Below are positions 56,960-64,000 of a DNA stretch of 64,000 nt, one piece after another. Numbering within the stretch: position 1 is the stretch's first letter; every line of letters starts with the position of its first letter. The stretch lies in assembly GCA_033398695.1 (NCBI GenBank), contig CM065802.1, positions 75,750,096-75,814,095 of the forward strand. Reading direction: 5' to 3'. The position numbers were made by a program, and so were the translations under genes. A model generated the notes under the pieces. That model did no database searches. It had not been told where the DNA came from and saw only the letters and a list, made by a program, of their open reading frames with translations. Source of the stretch: Orobanche coerulescens. Its lineage: Eukaryota; Streptophyta; Magnoliopsida; Lamiales; Orobanchaceae.

Positions 56960-59600
56960 GTTATTTCCTGAAGAAACAAGATCTAACAATTCTTAATAGT
57001 CCAGAAGATTATTAAGTTAAAATATTCTTGATTATTATTTCGTCATATCCTTGTTGAATATGATGTGTTCCTGAAGAACACTACGAGATCTAAAATTTTT
57101 TGTGTAAATTCCTGATGAAGAACACAAAATAATATTCCTGAAGAATATTATATGGGCTCTTGAAGAAGCACTTTATTTTTATTTATTTTATTTTGCACTA
57201 TTTATTATCGTGTAATTTTATTTCTTAAAATTATTGCTCCGTAAGAAGACAATTAATTGCAATACTATTGACAAATATACTTGTTCTAATATTATTTCTT
57301 GATCTTGAATATCATAATATTTAATATTTGGGTCCCGAAGATTCAAAGGTCAATAGTAACCTGCAGTTTCCAACGCTTTATATGCGTTATTGATGCTCAA
57401 AAATTATCAAGACGAGCAATCATCGTGTAGTAAAATTGAAGAATCGATATTAATCGAGTTATTTTGGTGTTTTTGTATAGATTTGTTGTAGTTCAGTAAA
57501 TCGAATGTATAGCTCTCATCCGAACTCCGAATGAGATGTTCTTGGATGATTTGGAAAGCTAACAAAATATTCTACGACTTTCATGTTTTGAGTTTTCTCA
57601 GATTCGGATAGTAGCAATGCTTAAATCGAGAATCAAGTGGCTGCTCCGAATTGAAGTTTGTGATCAATTGTTGTCCACTAAATTGATCGTATCTCAGTCA
57701 TCCGGCTTTGATTTAAACGTTTTAAGATGATTTAGAAATCTGAAAGATAAATCTACGACTTTCATGTTTTGACTTTTTTTTAGATTCTGAATTATTCAAA
57801 TAATATTCTTACAAAATTTGTACTCCCGAAGTGGTACAAATAACATGTTATCCGCTCCTCAAGTAGCCGATGATATTCCTATTAACTATATTGACACTTG
57901 CTGTTTCATTAGTAAAGCACATTAAGTTATATGTCAATTATGCACGTCTAGATAAGTAAATATGAGACCCGAAGTTTCATATGCTTTACAAACATTACGT
58001 GAATAAATTTGAAACCCGAAGTTTCATCTGTTACAAGTATCTCGCGAATAAATTCTGAAACATGAAGTTTCAATATTAGTATGACCATGTGATATGTCAA
58101 ATATTAAAGATCTTTATACAGAAACTTGTAGTTTCGCTTTCACATGATAAGAACCTAAAGTTCTACATAATATTCACCATTTAAATATGAACTTGCATTT
58201 TCACATAGTTTAATTGAAGGACACGACGTTCTTCTTAATAATGATTTGAAACCAGAAGTTTCATATCAAAATTCTTGAACTTAAAGTTGAGAAGTATCGA
58301 ATATTATATTATTGAAACTCGAAGTTTCATAATGAAACCACATTACAAATTAGAAGCATAACATTATGTTTCAACTATTAACTCAAGTAGCGAGGATTGG
58401 TATATGGTTACGATTTATCATAATCATAAAGATTACACATCGTTGCTCCGAAGTAGCACGATTATCTTGAGCTTTTTCACATATTTATTCACGGCGCTTC
58501 TACCTCATATTATCTAATTCTTTTTGGATCTATGGTTCTACCTTCTCCATTCTTTTGGTGGATCGACTTCCTAGAGGTATGAAGCTATAAATTTAAATTT
58601 GATATTGTATTAACATTATTACCGATCGAAAGTTACGAAAATTGAAAGAATTTTTCAAAAATAACTTTTGATGATATTTTGATTGAATAATTGTGGATTA
58701 AGACATACTGTACAATTTAAAATATGATATGAATATTTTGGTTCAAAGCTTGAACAATTATCTATGAATGACTTAAAATATGATGATTCAATTGATTCAT
58801 TTTCTTATGATTCTACTATTAAGGTATGTTGTGTCATAGTTATAGAAAAAAATCAATGGATATAAAAACTATTGTTAATAATATATACATTTCATAAAGC
58901 GCAAATCATGATATTAAAATAGAAGTATTTTGTTACTTGTGCGAAATTGTGATTTGCTCAATTGCATCGACATGTTTTGATTATTATAAATTTTTATAAT
59001 GCATGTCTTTCTGTTGCTATATGATTTAATTATGCAATCGATTATATTGCACTAATTTTGTAGTTTCTAGAAGAAAAATAAATTACAATATTCTTAATAA
59101 TCTAGAAGATTATTAATAAATAAATAGTTGATGTTCTTAATGAACACATCAATATCTTATCATACTAAAAACAATGTGTTTATGATGAACACATTAAATA
59201 AGTTATTTAATATTCTTGAAGAATATTAAATATTGGGGTTGCAATTTTTTGAACTTTACTTTGAGCATTTGTACTCCTTCTCGTTATTAAATTATTTTTA
59301 GCTTATCATTATATTGATTTAAATTGTTGCTCTGAAGTAACACAATGAATATTCTTGATGAATATTACAAATTCTTGAAGAATAATTCATATTGTAGGTG
59401 ATATATGTTTATCCCTCTAACTAGTTTCTTGAAGAAACACAAATTTGCAATCTCAATAATCTTGAAGATAATTAAAAAGAAATAGTTGAAGTTCCTGAAG
59501 AACAACACAACGATATCTCATCATAATTTTATAATAAGTTTATGATAATCACGTTAAATAAATTTAGTATTCCTGAAGAATATTAAAATTTTGAGATTGC
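56960..59600 (+). repeat. Micro-hairpin array inside element V
   Basis: Dozens of short inverted repeats lie 30-80 bp apart. Clear cases are TTTC-CTGAA-GAAA (56964-56976), GTGTTC-CTGAA-GAACAC (57065-57081), TAATATTC-CTGAA-GAATATTA (57130-57150), GAAAC-CCGAA-GTTTC (about 58011), GAAAC-TCGAA-GTTTC (about 58314), TTAATAATC-TAGAA-GATTATTAA (59094-59116) and a 12-bp-arm hairpin with loop TTGAA (59204-59232). The loop is usually 5 nt and ends in GAA. Frames are closed throughout. Function is unknown. Confidence 0.8.
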
Positions 59601-60089
59601 ATTTTTCTATGCTTTATTTCGAGCATTGTTATCTTCTATTCTCATTATTTAATTATTTTAATCATTATCCTTATATTATTTTAATGTTTTAGGTGATATG
59701 TTCATCTGATATGTTCATCTCCAATGAAAAAAAAATGCAATATGTCATATTAACATTGATTTGATCAATCTTATTTGTGGAATGATATTGAAATTGATTT
59801 GCAATATCTTATTAAAACAATCCCTGAAGTATTGGTAGAATTCAAATGATAATATTCTTGTTATTATCTCTCGAAGAGCTTCATTAATCCTTCGACGAGA
59901 ATCAAACTAGTTATATATTGATTCTACAATGAGTATCAAATAATTACATGATGTATTTTGCATACAATGACCATGTTGCGATGAATTTATAATTCAAGGA
60001 TCCAAATTATTACCAAGGCATGAATATTTGGATCAATATGTAATTAGTGCGTGATTAAAATACCTCCGGAAGAGGATTTCTCATATGAT

Positions 60090-62260
60090 AATTTCACGTA
60101 TCTATATGGGCTACATGAAAAATACATGTATACTTTGTCAAAATACATATTTAGAGCCTAAAATTGGGGTCAATTGATCATTTGATACGCTGATTTTATA
60201 ATCTAACTCAATATTCCCGACATTAGGGGGAGATATGAAATATAAATAAGAGAAAGTCGGAAAATTCTCGTTGGGTTGGATATTTAAATTTACGCACTAT
60301 GAACTTGAAGTTCAACAAGTTATGATTGCCAAAGGAGTGATGAAATCTCATATACCAGTTGTATATGTACTATAAAGAATTAAAGTCGAATGTGAACAAA
60401 ATATATTTGTTGATACTCCTCGACGCCAGAAGCGTGAGAGACATATTCTTTATTGGTATTAAAGATAAAATCCGCGGAATACAAATTTATTAAACTAATA
60501 ACATCACTTCAAAAACCTCCTGAAGAGGATCATCTCGAAGGTGAGAATCCCAATACCTTAATTTGCACCTGCACTAAATAATTATAATATTGGGATTATG
60601 GGACGACCAAATCAAATGTTATGGGATGAATATTTGATTTTGTTGAAGTTGTCATTGACTTTGTGAATATGGGAGAATTGTTTATAAGAATGATAGTTGT
60701 CGACAACACTTTGTGTCTCAACAATTGCTAGTGGAGTGCCTGAAGCACTAAATAAAATATAAGCAATTGAGAGAAAGCTTAACTCGCAAAATAAAATAAA
60801 GTGGTGAAAAATAAGCGAGATTAGCATATCAAGGGTTTAAGCGCATACCCAAAACATATTCTCCCGTTGGCACTAAATTTCGTCATTTAATATACATATG
60901 ACAATTATTATGAATATAGATATTCAATTAGTGATGTCATCATCACATTTTTCTATGGGTCATTGGACGCGAATATCTATATGAAAGTCCCTGACGGACT
61001 TGAGGTTCCTAAAGTAATAGGAACATGAAATTCGCAATATGTACTATTTTGAGTTATAAAAAATTTATACATTTTGAAATAGTCTGGTGGATCAACCGAC
61101 TAAGTGAATTCCTCCTGAAGAGGATATATGTGAATTATTTGAACTCGTGTCTAAAGACAAGTTCAAAATGAAAAACTTAGATAAAACTAAGTATTAGTAT
61201 TGTCTCGACTTGTAGATCGAGCATATATGATGGAAAGTTTTTATCCATTTAGTCATTTAAAGGTTGTCTTACCACTTGAAGTGGATACCGACTCATATAG
61301 ATCTCAAGAAAATATCAAAGATATAAGAGGACCAGAAGTTCCGTACTTGTATGCTATTGAAGCATTACATTATCAGGCCTGATATACAATTTGAAGTTAA
61401 CATGCTAGCAAAATTTAATATTTCTCCAAGAAGGAGAATGTGGAATGGTGTTAACCATAGTGGTCTATTACATGAAAGAGATCGAGATTCAATATTGGTG
61501 GCTATTAGGGTATTATGATCTCATATTTGTTCTCATACTGCCTATTTATTTTGATGAGAAATATTCTCCATTTATGTGTTGCATATAATGTTTGGGCAAG
61601 TAAGATGAAATTTATTTCCACATGAGCTTGAAGAGCAATAATGATAATCTAGCGAGACTTATTCACTAAATCTCTCCATGTCTGAAAATTATATTCATGG
61701 TATTGGAGTACAAGATTGTTATCTTGAGGGGAAGAAGTGATAACTTTTAAATCAGTTTGAAGATTATGTCGACTCTGAAGGTCAAAAGGTCCTGAAGACC
61801 AAATGGTTGTACTCTTTTTCCCTTTCTAAGTTTTTTTCCCACCGGGTTTTCTTAGTTAAGGTTTTTAACGAGGCAACCAATGCAACACATGAGCAAATTT
61901 ATACTATGTACTCTTTTTCTCTATCGGTTTTTTCCCACAGGGTTTTTCCGAATGAGTTGATGAGGCATGAACATCATAATATTCAAGAGGAAATATTGTA
62001 TGAAGACGATGTCACTTGTATCTCAAAAGGTAGATACATCAATATTCACTTAAGTGATTAGTCAGCGAACTTATTCACAAAGGCGTTGCCGACATCAACA
62101 TTCAGAAGACTAGTATACAAGATCGGAATGCGTCAACTCAAGGATCTTATGAAATCGATTTCAGGGGGAGTAGCTGTACTCTTTTTCCTTCGATCGGGTT
62201 TTTTCCCACTGGGTTTTCCCGACAAGGTTTTAATGAGGCAGCATGTATTAAAGGTCATTC
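60090..62260 (+). pseudogene. Element V pol remnant (RT/RNase H of copia type)
   Basis: Only fragments can be read: 'TPRRQKRERH' like text at about 60415-60445; 'SRLVDRAYMMESFYPF' and 'RGPEVPYLYAIEAL' at 61200-61380 (end of RT); 'MLAKFNISPRRRMWNGV' near 61410-61450; 'LYEDDVTCISKGRYI' near 61990-62040 and 'NLFTKALPTSTFRRLVYKIGMRQLKDL' at about 62065-62145 (end of RNase H). Large pieces between these are missing and stops are frequent. This copy cannot make a functional polyprotein. Confidence 0.8.
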
Positions 62261-62269
62261 AAGGGGGAG

Positions 62270-62432
62270 TGTTGTAATTAATGTATTTATTAATAAATGA
62301 CCTTTATACCCCCCGAAACCCTAGATGTGTACCTATAAATAAAGGTCTTTGGCCCTCATAAGAATACACACTTTCATTGTTGGTGTCTCAATATTCTCTC
62401 ATATTTTCCTCTTTATTTCGATGTTTATAACA
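62270..62432 (+). mobile_element. Element V 3' LTR
   Basis: 163 bp with the same start, TATA box and end as the 5' LTR. It diverges mostly in the pyrimidine-rich part. Confidence 0.9.
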
Positions 62433-62439
62433 TATATAT

Positions 62440-64000
62440 AATCCTCTTCCGGAGGTATTTTAATCACGCACTAATTACATATTGATCCAAATATTCATGC
62501 CTTGGTAATAATTTGGATCCTTGAATTATAAATCCATCGCAACATGGTCATTGGATGCAAAATACATCATGTAATTATTTGATACTCATTGTAGAATCAA
62601 TATATAACTAGTTTGATTCTCGTCGAAGGATTAATGAAGCTCTTCGAGAGATAATAACAAGAATATTATCATTTGAATTCTACCAATCCTTCAGGGATTG
62701 TTTTAATAAGATATTGCAAATCAATTTCAATATCATTCCACAAATAAGATTGATCAAATCAATGTTAATATGACATATTGCATTTTTTTTTCATTGGAGA
62801 TGAACATATCACCTAAAACATTAAAATAATATAAGGATAATGATTAAAATAATTAAATAATGAGAATAGAAGATAACAATGCTCGAAATAAAGCATAGAA
62901 AATGCAATCTCAAAATTTTAATATTCTTCAGAATACTAAATTTATTTAACGTGATCATCATAAACTTATTATAAAATTATGATGAGATATCGTTGTGTTG
63001 TTCTTCAGGAACTTCAACTATTTATTTTTAATTATCTTCAAGATTATTGAGATTGCAAATTTGTGTTTCTTCAAGAAACTAGTTAGAGGGATAAACATAT
63101 ATCACCTACAATATGAATTATTCTTCAAGAATTTGTAATATTCATCAAGAATATTCATTGTGTTACTTCAGGAGCAACAATTTAAATCAATATAATGATA
63201 ACTGTAAAAATAATTTAATAACGAGAAGGAGTACAAATGCTCAAAGTAAAGTTCAAAAATTACAACCCCAGTATTTAATATTCTTCAAGAATATTAAATA
63301 ACTTATTTAATGTGTTCATCATAAACACATTGTTTTTAGTATGATAAGATATTGATGTGTTCATTAAGAACATCAACTATTTATTTATTAATAATCTTCA
63401 AGATTATTAAGAATATTGTAATTTATGTTTCTTCTAGAAACTACAAAATTAGTGCAATATAATCGATTGCATAATTAAATCATATAGCAACAGAAAGACA
63501 TGCATTATAAAAAATTTATAATAATCAAAACATGTCGATGCAATTGAGCAAATCACAATTTCTGCACAAGTAACAAAATACTTCTATTTTAATATCATGA
63601 TTTGCGCTTATGAAATGTATATATTATTAACAATAGTTTTTATATCCATTGATTTTTTTCTATAACTATGACACAACATACCTTAATAGTAGAATCATAA
63701 GAAAATGAATCAATTGAATCATCATATTTTAAGTCATTCATAGATAATTGTTCAAGCCTTTGAACCAAAATATTCATATCATATTTTAAATTGTACAAGA
63801 TGTCTTAATCCACAATTATTCAATCAAAATATCATCAAAAGTTATTTTGAAAAATTCTTTCAATTTTCGTAACTTTCGATCGGTAATAATGTTAATACAA
63901 TATCAAATTTAAATTTATAGCTTCATACCTCTAGGAAGTCGATCCACCAAAAGAATGGAGAAGGTAGAACCATAGATCCAAAAAGAATTAGATAATATGA
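62440..64000 (-). mobile_element. Inverted partial copy of element V interior, runs off the window
   Basis: The reverse complement of this stretch matches 58505-60078 nearly base for base to the window edge (64000 corresponds to 58505). It therefore forms a large inverted repeat with arms of at least 1.56 kb around a 2.36-kb spacer that holds the pol remnant and 3' LTR. It contains the same micro-hairpins on the other strand. Confidence 0.9.

Larger units (their letters stand above)
56455..62432 (+). mobile_element. Element V: Ty1/copia element with short LTRs (Ale/Retrofit-like)
   Basis: The 5' LTR is 56455-56608 (154 bp) and the 3' LTR is 62270-62432 (163 bp). Both start TGTTGTAATTAATG, have a TATAAATA box and end ATAACA. 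The primer-binding region CGTTATCAGCACG follows at once (56609). A polypurine tract AAGGGGGAG precedes the 3' LTR. No gag is readable. About 2.6 kb after the leader is non-coding and rich in micro-hairpins, and the last 2.2 kb is decayed pol. Flanks (GATTA and TATAT) do not match, so one end has probably been rearranged, in line with the inverted copy at the right. Confidence 0.85.

Overview
This window is nuclear DNA from a flowering plant, very probably a eudicot. It is AT-rich and almost entirely transposable elements. The one intact host gene is an intronless CYP89-type cytochrome P450 on the minus strand at 51074-52678. The plant assignment rests on Ty3/gypsy chromoviruses of the Tekay/Del type, Tat-lineage gag-pro, Ale/Retrofit-like and SIRE-like Ty1/copia elements, a tRNA-derived SINE and the P450 subfamily.

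Layout. 0-4.5 kb: a rearranged Tat-lineage gag-pro remnant in which plus- and minus-strand pieces abut near 0.71 kb, a minus-strand LTR starting at 3924, and an RNase H-like pseudogene cut by that LTR. 5.4-8.8 kb: an AT-rich dispersed repeat carrying a 2.76-kb solo gypsy LTR with a perfect 5-bp target duplication (TTATA). 9.9-13.7 kb: a nested tandem duplication of the form A-B-B-A-B-B. 13.7-16.0 kb: another copy of the AT-rich repeat, then plain intergenic DNA.

16.0-49.9 kb is a multi-level nest. A decayed minus-strand copia element (16005-16330 plus 45052-49947) was split by gypsy element I (plus strand, 16331-45051, target duplication GGTTG). Element I was itself split twice. Element II (minus, 20089-29789) has 3.65-kb LTRs and no recognisable protein domain inside. 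Element III (minus, 30171-39553, target duplication TAATC) carries gag, protease, RT, RNase H, integrase and a chromodomain-like end, with frameshifts.

51-56.4 kb: the P450, a SINE and a SIRE-like copia LTR. 56.5-64 kb: a plus-strand copia element with short LTRs, followed by an inverted partial copy that runs off the window.

Most notable patterns. (1) The gypsy LTRs and the SIRE-like LTR carry arrays of short, family-specific palindromes: TTAGCGTGCGCTAA-like in I, II and the SIRE-like LTR, TACGGCCGTA in III, CTATCGGCCGATAG in the solo LTR. The arrays sit right next to the TATA box. In I, II and III the palindromes mostly come in quartets repeating every 21-24 bp, and in the SIRE-like LTR they come as ten pairs about 24 bp apart. 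This suggests cooperative binding on one face of the helix. (2) The copia family's internal non-coding region holds dozens of micro-hairpins, usually with a 5-nt loop ending in GAA. (3) Differences between the two LTRs of one element cluster at CAG/CTG/CCGG sites and are not simple C-to-T changes. That looks like a sequencing artefact at methylated CHG sites and affects the apparent frameshifts and any LTR dating.
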